Made by a program: the position numbers and the translations under genes. This document shows, one piece after another, positions 7,332 through 15,627 of a stretch of 64,000 bases of DNA. Positions within the stretch are counted from its first letter, which is position 1, and every line of letters starts with the position of its first letter. The notes under the pieces were generated by a model that saw only the letters and a list, made by a program, of their open reading frames with translations, had not been told where the DNA came from and made no database searches. The DNA is taken from contig NZ_JACEZU010000015.1 of NCBI RefSeq assembly GCF_014042355.1, forward strand, positions 62,001 to 126,000. The letters run 5' to 3'. Origin of the DNA: Rugamonas apoptosis (GTDB lineage Bacteria; Pseudomonadota; Gammaproteobacteria; Burkholderiales; Burkholderiaceae_D).

Positions 7332-8903
7332 ATGTCCTTGCGTATACGATTTATGCTGGCATTGCTGCTCAGCGGGCTGGCCGCCGTGGCGATGGTGGGT
7401 GGCCTGGCATACGTGGGGATGAACAAAAAGGTGGATTTGATCCGGCGCCAGCAAGCCGCCGAGCACTTTTACACCTACCTGAGCGCTTATCTGGCGCACT
7501 ACGGCAGTTGGCAAGCGGCCAACGCGGTCGAACCATTCGACCGGTTCGCGCGGCGCACGCAGGAGGCGGAACGCTTGAATGCTGCGTCGCAGCAGAATGG
7601 GGCCGCGCCGGCCTCCCTGGACGCGCCGCGCCCGGCCGACGGCGAGCCTGGACCGCCACCGAATGAGCGGCCGGGGCCACCGGATGAGCGGTTGGGTCGA
7701 CCGGACGATGGCGGCCCGGGTCAGCCGCCCCGCCGAGATGGCGGTCCCCGTTTCGGGCCCGAATTCGACGGCCCCGGCGGCCGGCCCCGGCCCATGCCCA
7801 TGCGAGGGGAGGACGGCGGCCCGCCGCCGCCACCGCCCGGTGAAGGGCCCGGCGACGCCGGTTCGCGGCCACCGCCCGGCCAGGGTGGCGGCGACCGTCC
7901 ACCGCCGGGGCGCCGTCATCCGGGCGGCGAGCCGCCGTTCCATTTCATCGTGGCGGACCAGGATTACAAGGTGTTGTTGGGCGCAGGCGTGTACCGGCCC
8001 GGCGAACCGCTGCCGGAAGCGGCGCGCAAGGATGCGCGCGCCGTCATGGTGGACGGCAAGGTGGCGGCCTATATCTCACCGGAAGGGGTGTTTACGCCCA
8101 GCAAGGAGGAGTTGCAATACCTGGCGGCCATGCGCGAAGCGCTGCTGGCCGGGGTGACGGGAGCGGCCGTGCTGGCGCTGGTGCTCGGCGTGTTGCTGAG
8201 CAAACGCTTGAGCCGCACGCTGAGCAGCCTGACGGACGCCGTGCGCGCCATGCACGGCGGCTCGCTGCTGCAACGGGTGCCCGTGCATGGCAAGGACGAG
8301 GTGGCGGCGCTGGCCAACGCCTTCAACGCCATGAGCGAGCAACTGGCCCGCAGCCATGAGGAATTGAGCGCCTCGCACCAGACCATCCTGGCCCAGGCCG
8401 ACCAGTTGCGCGAGTTGAGTGTGCGCGACGCGCTGACCAAGCTGTATAACCGCCGCCATTTCGACGAGCAGGCCAGCACGCTATTCAACCAGGCCGTGCG
8501 CCACCAGCGGCCATTGAGCCTGGTGATCGGCGATATCGATTTCTTCAAGCGTATCAACGACCAGTATTCGCACGCCACCGGCGACGCCGTGCTGCGCCAG
8601 GTGGGCGAGATCCTGCGTGGCCACATGCGCCTGACGGACCTGGTGGCGCGCTACGGCGGCGAGGAATTCGTGATCGCGCTGCCGGAGACAGCCTTGCCGC
8701 AGGCGGCCGCCCTGTGCGACAAGCTGCGCCACCTGATCGAAGGCTTCCCGTGGCACGAGGTGCAGCCTGGCCTCAAGGTGACGATGAGCATGGGTGTGTA
8801 TGGTGACCTGGCGGCCGGCACGGCCGAAGCCATGCTGCAAAAGGCCGATGCGTTGCTGTACCGGGCCAAGGAGTCGGGCCGCAACCAGGTGTGCTTCGCC
8901 TGA
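7332..8903 (+). CDS. Membrane diguanylate cyclase: periplasmic Pro/Gly-rich sensor, HAMP, GGDEF
   Basis: 523 residues. Order: first membrane helix (about 6-29), periplasmic region with a Pro/Gly/Arg/Asp-rich stretch (about 100-202) that is more than 30% Pro, a short folded part (FHFIVADQDYKVLLG), second helix (about 272-292), HAMP domain (SRTLSSLTDAVRAM..RVPVHGKDEVAALANAFN), short coiled coil, and a GGDEF domain. The active site is GGEEF at 442-446 with an inhibitory RxxD site (RLTD, 433-436) five residues before it, so the enzyme should make c-di-GMP and be product-inhibited. SD is weak (GGGGTG). Its product could act on the c-di-GMP riboswitch at 33.5 kb; that link is inference. Confidence 0.92.
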   Translation: MSLRIRFMLALLLSGLAAVAMVGGLAYVGMNKKVDLIRRQQAAEHFYTYLSAYLAHYGSWQAANAVEPFDRFARRTQEAERLNAASQQNGAAPASLDAPRPADGEPGPPPNERPGPPDERLGRPDDGGPGQPPRRDGGPRFGPEFDGPGGRPRPMPMRGEDGGPPPPPPGEGPGDAGSRPPPGQGGGDRPPPGRRHPGGEPPFHFIVADQDYKVLLGAGVYRPGEPLPEAARKDARAVMVDGKVAAYISPEGVFTPSKEELQYLAAMREALLAGVTGAAVLALVLGVLLSKRLSRTLSSLTDAVRAMHGGSLLQRVPVHGKDEVAALANAFNAMSEQLARSHEELSASHQTILAQADQLRELSVRDALTKLYNRRHFDEQASTLFNQAVRHQRPLSLVIGDIDFFKRINDQYSHATGDAVLRQVGEILRGHMRLTDLVARYGGEEFVIALPETALPQAAALCDKLRHLIEGFPWHEVQPGLKVTMSMGVYGDLAAGTAEAMLQKADALLYRAKESGRNQVCFA

Positions 8904-8918
8904 GGCGGCGCGCCCGTC

Positions 8919-9845
8919 TCAGGCGCGGGCGGCGTGGTTCAGCCAGCGTCCGCCGAACATCACGCACACCAGCGCCGTGACGATCAGCGCCGTACCGGCC
9001 CACTGCCAGCCGCTGATCTGGTCGCCCAGCACCAGCATGCCGGCGCTGATGCCCACCACGGGCACGCCCAGGCTGAACGGCGCCACCCGGTTGACGGGAT
9101 GGCGCTTGAGCAGGCCAGTCCACATGGCGTAGCCCAGCACGGTGGCCATCCAGCCCAGGTAGGCCAGCGAGACCCAGACCCCGGCCGGCGCGGCCAGCCA
9201 TTGCCAGCGCGTGGCCGGATCGTCGAAGGCCAGCGACAGGGCCACGAACGGCAGCACCGGCACCGTGCTGCTCCACACCATGAACGCCATCACGTCGAAT
9301 TGCGGCGTGGCTTGCTGGGCGCGCCGCACGACGATGTTGGAGGCGGCCCACATGGCCGCCGCCGCCAGGCACAGGGCGAAGCCGCCGGCCGTGGTGGCGC
9401 CGCTGTGGCCCGGCGCCAGGTAATTGGCGCCGAAGCAGGCCAGGCCCAGCGCGGCCAGCAGCAGTCCTCCCTGCAGCGGGCGGCTGGCGCGCTCGCCCAG
9501 CAGCACAAAGCCAAAGAAGGCGGTGAAGAAGACCTGGGTTTGCAGCAGCACGGACGCCAGCGCGGCCGACATGCCGACCTTGAGCGACAGGAACAGCAGG
9601 CCGAACTGCCCCACGCCCTGGCACAGTCCATACAGCACCACCCAGCGCGCCGGCAGGCGGGGCGGGCGGATGAACAGGATCAGCGGCAGCACGGCGAACA
9701 GGTAGCGGCCGGCGCCCAGCTGGAATGGGGTGAGGAAGCGCAGGCCCACTTTCATGGCGATGAAGTTGGTGCCCCAGATTAGTACCACGCACAGCGCGGC
9801 CAGCAGATCCCGGCCGCTCAAGGGAAGATGGTTGGATGAACTCAT
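8919..9845 (-). CDS. eamA: EamA-type DMT-family exporter (O-acetylserine/cysteine exporter-like)
   Basis: 308 residues, ten hydrophobic helices in two EamA repeats. The N-terminus VVLIWGTNFIAMKVGL and the C-terminal block GYAMWTGLLKRHPVNRVAPF followed by LGVPVVG closely follow E. coli EamA, an inner-membrane exporter of O-acetylserine and cysteine. The start ATG at 9845 gives the family N-terminus; longer frames only extend into the FUSC gene. It lies 62 bases downstream of the FUSC gene on the same strand and converges with the diguanylate cyclase gene, 15 bases away. The substrate is inferred by similarity; related DMT carriers export other metabolites. Confidence 0.85.
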   Translation of the reverse strand: MSSSNHLPLSGRDLLAALCVVLIWGTNFIAMKVGLRFLTPFQLGAGRYLFAVLPLILFIRPPRLPARWVVLYGLCQGVGQFGLLFLSLKVGMSAALASVLLQTQVFFTAFFGFVLLGERASRPLQGGLLLAALGLACFGANYLAPGHSGATTAGGFALCLAAAAMWAASNIVVRRAQQATPQFDVMAFMVWSSTVPVLPFVALSLAFDDPATRWQWLAAPAGVWVSLAYLGWMATVLGYAMWTGLLKRHPVNRVAPFSLGVPVVGISAGMLVLGDQISGWQWAGTALIVTALVCVMFGGRWLNHAARA

Positions 9846-9907
9846 CAGACCATGGTAGCAGCGATCGGCGCAGCCTGCAGGGCAACGCCGCGTTTCGACT
9901 TGCCGCG

Positions 9908-12103
9908 CTACGCCACGTTGCGGACGATGGCCTCGCTGTGGACGATGATCTTGGCGGCGTCGGCCTGCAGCAGGCGGATGCGCCGCTGCACCAGCGGCCA
10001 GCCGGACCATGGCACGGCTGGCGCGGCGTCGCCACCGCTGGCGGCGGCCGGCGCGGCGCCACCGCCAAAGCCACCGCCAAAGCCAGCACCAAGGCCAACG
10101 TCGACACCGGCCTGCTCGTGCCGGGCCAGCGCGGCGGTCAGGATGGCGACCACTTCGCGGTGGCTGTCGCGCAGTTTTTCGTTGACGGCCGCCGCCGGCA
10201 GTTCCGTGACGTGCCGGCGCAGGATGGCGCGCAATGCCGCCACATGCGCCACCAGCAGGTAGTTCTGTACGATGAACAGGTTGATGTCCTCCACGGCGCG
10301 CTGCTTGCTGGCCGGTTCGTCGAGCATGCGCACCAGCGCGGCGCTGAGCGCGGCCAGGCTGTCCATCAGGCGCTTGCGCTCGATGCGGTAGGCGAAATCG
10401 TCCCGCCCTTTACCCTGCAGCAGGTCGAACGAGGCTTGCATGTAGCGCAGGTTCGCATCCAGCACCAGGCGGATCAGGCGCGGCAGGCTTTGGTATTCCC
10501 AGTTGGCCAGCACGAAGCTGAACGCGGTGGCCACGGCCGCGCCGACGATGGTGTCGACCAGGCGCTCCATGATCAGGTTGCTGTTGCCGGGCGCCAGCAG
10601 GTGCATCTGCAGCAGGATCATCACGCTGACGGTGATGGCGGCGTAGCGGTAGCGCAGGTAGATGAAGGTCGGCGTGGCCACCGTGGACAGGATTAAAAAA
10701 GCCAGGATGGCGGCCGGATAGTTCAGGTAGCGGATGATGAAGGCCGTGATCACGCAGCCGATCACGGTGCCCACGATGCGGTCGCTGCGGCGCTGCTTGG
10801 TCATGCTGAAGCTGGGCTTGAGGATGATGACGATGGTGAGCACGATCCAGTAGCTGTGGGCCGCGTACGGCAAGTGCGCGCCCACCAGCAGGCCGACCGA
10901 GATCGCCATGGCCACCCGCAGCGAGAAGCGGAAGATGGGCGAGTCCCAGCGCAGGTGCGACAGGATCATCTTCAATTCGTACTTCTGCTGCGACAGGAAG
11001 GGGCCCATGTCGGCATCGATCCAGAACGGCGTGCTGTCGTAGACCTTCTGGCTGGCCAGGTGCAACTGGCCTATCATGTGCAGGATGGCCTTGATCTTGT
11101 TGCGCTGGGCGCGCAGCACGGCCAGCGCTTCCTGCTCCGGCTTGCCTTCATCGACCTTGCGTTGCAAGGCGTGCAGTTCGTCCTCGACGGCGGCCAGTTC
11201 CGCTTCGTAGTTCACCTGCTGGTACGAGGCGCGCTTGCGGGTGATGGCGTAGGCGGCCGATTCGATGTCGCGCGCCGCCTTCCACGCCAGGTCGTGCAGC
11301 GTTTTCAGGACGGGCGAATCGGCCAGGTGGGCGCGCAACTGGGCGTAGTCGGTGTGGGTGGACAGGATCAGCTCATACAGGTCCAGCATGCACACGTGGA
11401 CCTGCACCACGATGGCGTCCTTGCGGTCCTGGTGGCTGCGCAGGATCAGGTCGCGCGACGCTTGCTGGCGGTCGGCCAGCAGGCTTTGATGGCGTACCAG
11501 CTTGTTGAACTGCTCCGTGAGGTTGTAGCGGGTGTCGTAGAAATCGGCCTTGATGTCGATGTAGGCGGCCAGTTCGAACAGGGCTTCGGCCAGCACCTGC
11601 TGCTTGATGCGGTGGCGCAGCAGCCAGGACACGGCCATCGAGTAACCCAGGTAGGCCACCGCGCCCAGCGTGAACAGGCCGGCGTGGATGAAGGACTCGC
11701 GCGCTGTCATGTCGTGTTCCATCGACATGGTCATGATGAACAGCGTGGCCAGTTGCAGCGGCATCGACTTCTTCCCGTACACCACCATCATGCAGGCCAT
11801 GAAGCTGACCAGGACCAGCATCGTCATCAACAGCCAGCGCACCGGGCCGCACAGGCTGATGAGCAGGGTGACGGCACCGCACAGCAGCACCGAGGCCGAC
11901 ATCTCGTTGAACTTGTGGCGCAGGGGGCTGGGCATGTCCATCAGGGCCGTGCACAGGGCGCCGATGCACACCGTCATGGCGGTGGCCATGCCGGCGAACC
12001 GCAGCGTGATCAGGGTGACGCCCACCAGCCCGGCGGCGAAGCGCAGCCCCAGGTGGAAGTAATGGCTGTAAAAAAATGTGCGCAGGTTGAGTGCGTAATG
12101 CAT
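9908..12103 (-). CDS. FUSC-family (YccS/aromatic acid exporter-like) membrane protein
   Basis: 731 residues. Two bundles of hydrophobic helices (about residues 15-165 and 400-530) flank a long charged coiled-coil-rich middle, the layout of the YccS/FUSC family implicated in efflux of aromatic acids or toxic compounds. The second bundle begins with FRFSLRVAMAISVGLLVGAH, the usual FUSC_2 entry. A Gly/Ala-rich stretch (GLGAGFGGGFGGGAAPAAAS) is inserted near the C-terminus, about residues 680-700. No partner membrane-fusion protein is adjacent; eamA follows downstream. Substrate unknown. Confidence 0.85.
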   Translation of the reverse strand: MHYALNLRTFFYSHYFHLGLRFAAGLVGVTLITLRFAGMATAMTVCIGALCTALMDMPSPLRHKFNEMSASVLLCGAVTLLISLCGPVRWLLMTMLVLVSFMACMMVVYGKKSMPLQLATLFIMTMSMEHDMTARESFIHAGLFTLGAVAYLGYSMAVSWLLRHRIKQQVLAEALFELAAYIDIKADFYDTRYNLTEQFNKLVRHQSLLADRQQASRDLILRSHQDRKDAIVVQVHVCMLDLYELILSTHTDYAQLRAHLADSPVLKTLHDLAWKAARDIESAAYAITRKRASYQQVNYEAELAAVEDELHALQRKVDEGKPEQEALAVLRAQRNKIKAILHMIGQLHLASQKVYDSTPFWIDADMGPFLSQQKYELKMILSHLRWDSPIFRFSLRVAMAISVGLLVGAHLPYAAHSYWIVLTIVIILKPSFSMTKQRRSDRIVGTVIGCVITAFIIRYLNYPAAILAFLILSTVATPTFIYLRYRYAAITVSVMILLQMHLLAPGNSNLIMERLVDTIVGAAVATAFSFVLANWEYQSLPRLIRLVLDANLRYMQASFDLLQGKGRDDFAYRIERKRLMDSLAALSAALVRMLDEPASKQRAVEDINLFIVQNYLLVAHVAALRAILRRHVTELPAAAVNEKLRDSHREVVAILTAALARHEQAGVDVGLGAGFGGGFGGGAAPAAASGGDAAPAVPWSGWPLVQRRIRLLQADAAKIIVHSEAIVRNVA

Positions 12104-12316
12104 GGCGGTGACCTTGTGGGCACGTCGGTCCAGTGGTCTGGCGTCGGTACTTGTGAACTACGCGGCGCCGCTGGTGGGCGCGCCGCACATATCACGCGCG
12201 CGCGGGGATCGCCGGCGCTGGCGTGGTGTGCCTCGATGTCGACAGGGACATCGAGGCGGCGTCCCGCGCAGGCGGAACGGGTTGAGGTATTGCTCGATAG
12301 GGGCGCGGCCGGTGGA

Positions 12317-14005
12317 TCAGAATACCGACAGCACGGGGTAGCGGCGCCATTCCGGTTCCGCGTGGCGCTGGCCGTGTTCGAAGATGAAGTCCAGCACCTT
12401 GGTCTGGTCCGTCAGCAGGGCCGGATTGGCCGCCTTCCACGCTTCGAACGCGGTTTTCAGTGCCGGTTCCGTCTCCAGCATGTGCAGCGCCAGATCCTCG
12501 AACACGTAGTCGGAATAGGCTTCCTTCTTTTCCAGCACGCTGTTGAAGAAACCCCAGCGGAAGAAGCTGTCGTGCGCCTGCGGTTCCAGCGTTTCGACGG
12601 CGTAGCGGGCGTTGTCCTGGTCGAGCGCGATGTAGTAGTCGCCCGGCTGGGCCGTGAAGCGGCCCGTGCGCGCTTCCACTTGCACCTCATCGTGGAACAT
12701 ATGGCCTTCGTAGGCGTGCGGGCGCGAGCTCACGGACGCGATGTGGTAGTACTGCGCGTCGAACGTGGTGGCCGTTTCCAGGCGGCGCATCTGGACGCCA
12801 TTCCATTGCAGCCGTTCGATCGCTTCGCGCCATGCCTGGGGCACGATGTAGGCCCTGGGCGCGGGCACCACCACGTCCTCCGGGAAGTGGTTGTAGTAGG
12901 CGATGTCCTGCTCCCACGGCTGGCTGCGGTCGTACCACAGGCGCTGGTAGTTGCCCAGCAGGCTGGGGCTGCGCTTGGCCGCGTAGCCCTTGAAGCGGAA
13001 GGTGGACGGGTTTTGCTCGTCCATCTTCCAGCTCACGGGCCAGTGGCTGCGGCGGCGGTCGTGGGCGCGGGCGGCGGCGCGCAACTGGCGAATCTGTTCG
13101 CCGTGGGCGACGGTGAAGGCCAGCGTCACGTCCACCAGCGCGCGCATCGATTGGTAGCGGTCCGCGAAAGGCTTGAGCATGTGCGTCTCGGGCATGAAGC
13201 CGATCACGTGGTGCAGGGCCGCGAAGCCGGTCGAGAAGCGAGGCACTTCCAGGAACTCGGCGATGCCTTCGTCCGGGCTGTCCTTGACGGGGTTGACGTA
13301 GGGGCAGGTGGGCCAGCCGCGCGCGTCCATCTGGGCGTAGATGTGGGGCAGCATGGTGTGGCGCAGGAAGGCGCCCAGCTCGCCGCCCAGCTTGTCGGCC
13401 TGGGTGTGGATCAGCGTCATCGTGTACGGATAGTCGGCGCCGTTGGAGGTGTGGGTGTCGACCATCACGTCCGGGTCCCAGGCGGTGAGCAGTTCATTGA
13501 ACAGGCGCGCGTTGAGGGTGTCGCACTTGATGAAGTCGCGGTTCAGGTCCAGGTGGCGGCTGTTGCCACGGAAGCCGAATTGCTCCGGTCCGTCCTGGTT
13601 CACGCGCGACGTGTTGGCCCGGTTCAGGCAACCGTCCACGTTGTAGACGGGGACGAACAGCAGCACCGTCCTGCCCAGCGCGGCCAGTCGGGCCGGCTCG
13701 AAGCACAGGTCGCGCACCAGGGCCATGCAGCCGTCCACGCCTTCCGGCTCGCCCGGGTGGATGCCGTTATTGTTGAAGAAGACGGGGCGGCCTTCACGCT
13801 TGATCTGTTCGCGCTCGAACACGCCGTCTGCGCTGACCACGCCCGCATGCACCGGCACGCCGCCATCGGATACGCCGATCTGCTCGAACCGCAGCACTTG
13901 CGGGAAGCGCTGGGCCAGTTCCTGGTAGAAGGCGATGCAGTCGCTCCACTCGGTGGTCTGGTTATGGTTGCCTTTTTCGTAAGGCGTTGGCATGGCTGGG
14001 TGCAT
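12317..14005 (-). CDS. M14-family zinc carboxypeptidase
   Basis: 562 residues, cytoplasmic by appearance (no signal peptide). The zinc motif is NNGIHPGEPEG (HxxE) near residues 78-88, with the third zinc ligand His in VDTHTSNGADYPY, both typical of M14 peptidases. NRDF and DLNRD blocks carry the Arg/Asn substrate-binding residues. The protein is much longer than classic carboxypeptidases; the C-terminal ~300 residues have no feature I recognise beyond family-like sequence. Two start codons are possible, 14005 and 13993; neither has a good SD. A 10-bp hairpin without T-run lies beyond the stop (12231-12256). The gene is divergent from the MBL-like gene. Confidence 0.85.
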   Translation of the reverse strand: MHPAMPTPYEKGNHNQTTEWSDCIAFYQELAQRFPQVLRFEQIGVSDGGVPVHAGVVSADGVFEREQIKREGRPVFFNNNGIHPGEPEGVDGCMALVRDLCFEPARLAALGRTVLLFVPVYNVDGCLNRANTSRVNQDGPEQFGFRGNSRHLDLNRDFIKCDTLNARLFNELLTAWDPDVMVDTHTSNGADYPYTMTLIHTQADKLGGELGAFLRHTMLPHIYAQMDARGWPTCPYVNPVKDSPDEGIAEFLEVPRFSTGFAALHHVIGFMPETHMLKPFADRYQSMRALVDVTLAFTVAHGEQIRQLRAAARAHDRRRSHWPVSWKMDEQNPSTFRFKGYAAKRSPSLLGNYQRLWYDRSQPWEQDIAYYNHFPEDVVVPAPRAYIVPQAWREAIERLQWNGVQMRRLETATTFDAQYYHIASVSSRPHAYEGHMFHDEVQVEARTGRFTAQPGDYYIALDQDNARYAVETLEPQAHDSFFRWGFFNSVLEKKEAYSDYVFEDLALHMLETEPALKTAFEAWKAANPALLTDQTKVLDFIFEHGQRHAEPEWRRYPVLSVF

Positions 14006-14210
14006 GGCGTCTGGATCTCAGAGGGTGGTTGTTCAACACGCGCGCGCTGGGTAAGCGCGGCGCCGAGGGCGGAATTGTATCATTCGTGCCTGATTTTTGA
14101 GCGGCGACAGCGCGCCGCCGGCCTTGGCCATTCGCGCTTGCGCTGCTTCAAGCGCCCTCCGTCGCGGCGGTGTTATTACTGGGTTTTCGGCGTGGCGCGC
14201 GGAGGATGCG

Positions 14211-14915
14211 ATGGGCGGCTGGTATGGATGGCGGCTGGTGTGCGTGGTGGCCCTGCTGGCGCTGGGCTGCCGGGTGGGACTGGCCCAGATCGGGCCGCGC
14301 TATGTGCTGGACCTGCCGGCCGCGCGCCACGGCCAGCGGGCGCCGGAGCAGGGCAGCATCGCGCTGGAACCGGACGGGCGGGCGACGATACGCGTTCATG
14401 GCCTGACGGTGGCGCTGGTGGGGCCGGATGGCGGGGTCGGACCATCCGATTTGGCCGTGCTGTCACTACAGGCTGGGAGGTTACCGGTGTCCCGCATGTC
14501 GGCCAGCGTTGCGCGTGCCGTACCGCTGGTGTACACGGAGCCGCCCGCCGCGGGATGGGACGTGGGGCCGGCTGGCCATCCCATGCGGGCCTGGGATACG
14601 CTTTACCTGCGCAAGGGCCAGGCGCGCCTGCGTGTGACAGCGATGCCCGGCGGGCCGGGTACGGTGGCCACGGCAGGCTTCATGCTCGAGATAGGCACAT
14701 TCCACGCCACCAGCCGCATTTATGTCAGCTGCGCGCCGTTGGCGGCCGGGGAGCTGGCCGCGCTGCCCCAGCGCCTGCCGGGCGCGGAACTGGTGCTGGC
14801 CCCGGCCAGCGACGGCCAGGCAATGGCGTTGCTGCGCCGCGCCGGCAACCAAGACCTGTTCGTGCCGGTCGCGGCGCCGGGCGGCCGCTACCCGTTCGCG
14901 TTGCTGCGGCGCTAG
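14211..14915 (+). CDS. Exported MBL-fold-like protein lacking the metal-binding motif
   Basis: 234 residues from ATG 14211, chosen because GGAGG sits five bases upstream and the N-terminus then becomes a good signal peptide (GWRLVCVVALLALGCRVGLA). The C-terminal half (AWDTLYLRKGQARLRVTAMP..GFMLEI..RIYVSCAPL..ELAALPQRLPGAELVLAP) follows the layout of MBL-fold hydrolases of the WDT..VTALPGKHGP..GSMLEF..YISGDTL type. The expected HxHxDH loop is replaced by VLSLQAGRLP and the Asp of YISGDT by Cys-Ala, so it should not bind the usual metal pair. The family link is from recall of the pattern. Alternative: a new exported protein. It ends four bases before the convergent reductase gene. Confidence 0.6.
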   Translation: MGGWYGWRLVCVVALLALGCRVGLAQIGPRYVLDLPAARHGQRAPEQGSIALEPDGRATIRVHGLTVALVGPDGGVGPSDLAVLSLQAGRLPVSRMSASVARAVPLVYTEPPAAGWDVGPAGHPMRAWDTLYLRKGQARLRVTAMPGGPGTVATAGFMLEIGTFHATSRIYVSCAPLAAGELAALPQRLPGAELVLAPASDGQAMALLRRAGNQDLFVPVAAPGGRYPFALLRR

Positions 14916-14919
14916 CGCG

Positions 14920-15495
14920 TCAGGCGCCCGCTGGCCGCGCGTTGGTGTCGACCCAGTGCGCGTAGGCGGCGGCGAACTTCCGCAGGAATTGTTGCGTGCC
15001 TTCGTTGGTCAGCTTGCCACTGTCGTCGAGCAGGTTGGCCGCGCCGCCGATGTAGGCTTCCGGCTGCTGCAGCAGGGGCACGTCGAGGAACACCATGGAC
15101 TGGCGCAGGTGGTGGTTGGCGCCGAAGCCGCCGATGGCGCCCGGCGAGACGCTCACTATGGCGCCCGGCTTGCCGCCCCACACGCTGCTGCCGTACGGGC
15201 GCGAACCCACGTCGATGGCGTTTTTCAGCGCGGCCGGCACCGAGCGGTTGTATTCGGGGGTGAAGAACAGTACCCCGTCGCACCCCTGCACGCGCTGGCG
15301 GAAGGTGGTCCAGGCGGCCGGGGCGACGGCGCCGTTCTCCTCCAGGTCCTGGTTGTACAGGGGCAGTTCCCCGATGTCGATGAATTCGAACGCCAGCGAG
15401 GCGGGCGCCAGCGATACGAGGGCCTGGGCTATTTTGCGGGTATAGGAATCCTTGCGCAGGCTGCCGACCAGAATGCCAATTTTTTTCGCGGTCAT
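14920..15495 (-). CDS. NAD(P)H-dependent FMN reductase (flavodoxin-like)
   Basis: 191 residues. GILVGSLRKDSYTRKIAQAL near the N-terminus is the phosphate-binding loop of NADPH-dependent FMN reductases, and TPEYNRSVPAALKNAIDVGS is the second flavin-binding block, as in ChrR/azoreductase-type quinone reductases. It would reduce FMN, quinones or metal oxyanions in the cytosol. The ATG at 15495 is preferred to a GTG one codon earlier because AAGGAG is then five bases upstream. It is a single gene, separated from the S46 peptidase by a terminator. Confidence 0.9.
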   Translation of the reverse strand: MTAKKIGILVGSLRKDSYTRKIAQALVSLAPASLAFEFIDIGELPLYNQDLEENGAVAPAAWTTFRQRVQGCDGVLFFTPEYNRSVPAALKNAIDVGSRPYGSSVWGGKPGAIVSVSPGAIGGFGANHHLRQSMVFLDVPLLQQPEAYIGGAANLLDDSGKLTNEGTQQFLRKFAAAYAHWVDTNARPAGA

Positions 15496-15565
15496 CACAA
15501 CTCCTTCTCGGTGGGTTGAACAGACCTTAAATGTAGCGCATTTGGCAATCGGTTGTCGCCGGACG

Positions 15566-15601
15566 AAAAAAAAATGGGAGCGGCCGGTGGCGCGCTCCCA
15601 T
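15566..15601 (-). terminator. Intrinsic terminator of the S46 peptidase gene
   Basis: On the minus strand ATGGGAGCG (15601-15593) pairs with CGCTCCCAT (15582-15574) and is followed by a run of T (plus-strand A-run 15566-15574). It lies 27 bases after the peptidase stop. Confidence 0.85.
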
Positions 15602-15627
15602 GGTGCGGTATCGGATCGGGGCCGGGT

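Noticed and set aside
12231..12256. Hairpin CCTCGATGTC/GACATCGAGG as terminator
   Set aside because: A perfect 10-bp stem between FUSC and M14, but no T-run on the minus strand; kept only as a remark.
10856..14965. Plus-strand open frame of 1369 codons
   Set aside because: It is antisense to the FUSC and M14 genes and runs on through their spacer. Its composition (His, Arg, Val, Gly, Gln runs) is what the reverse of high-GC coding DNA gives; both minus-strand genes have clear family motifs.
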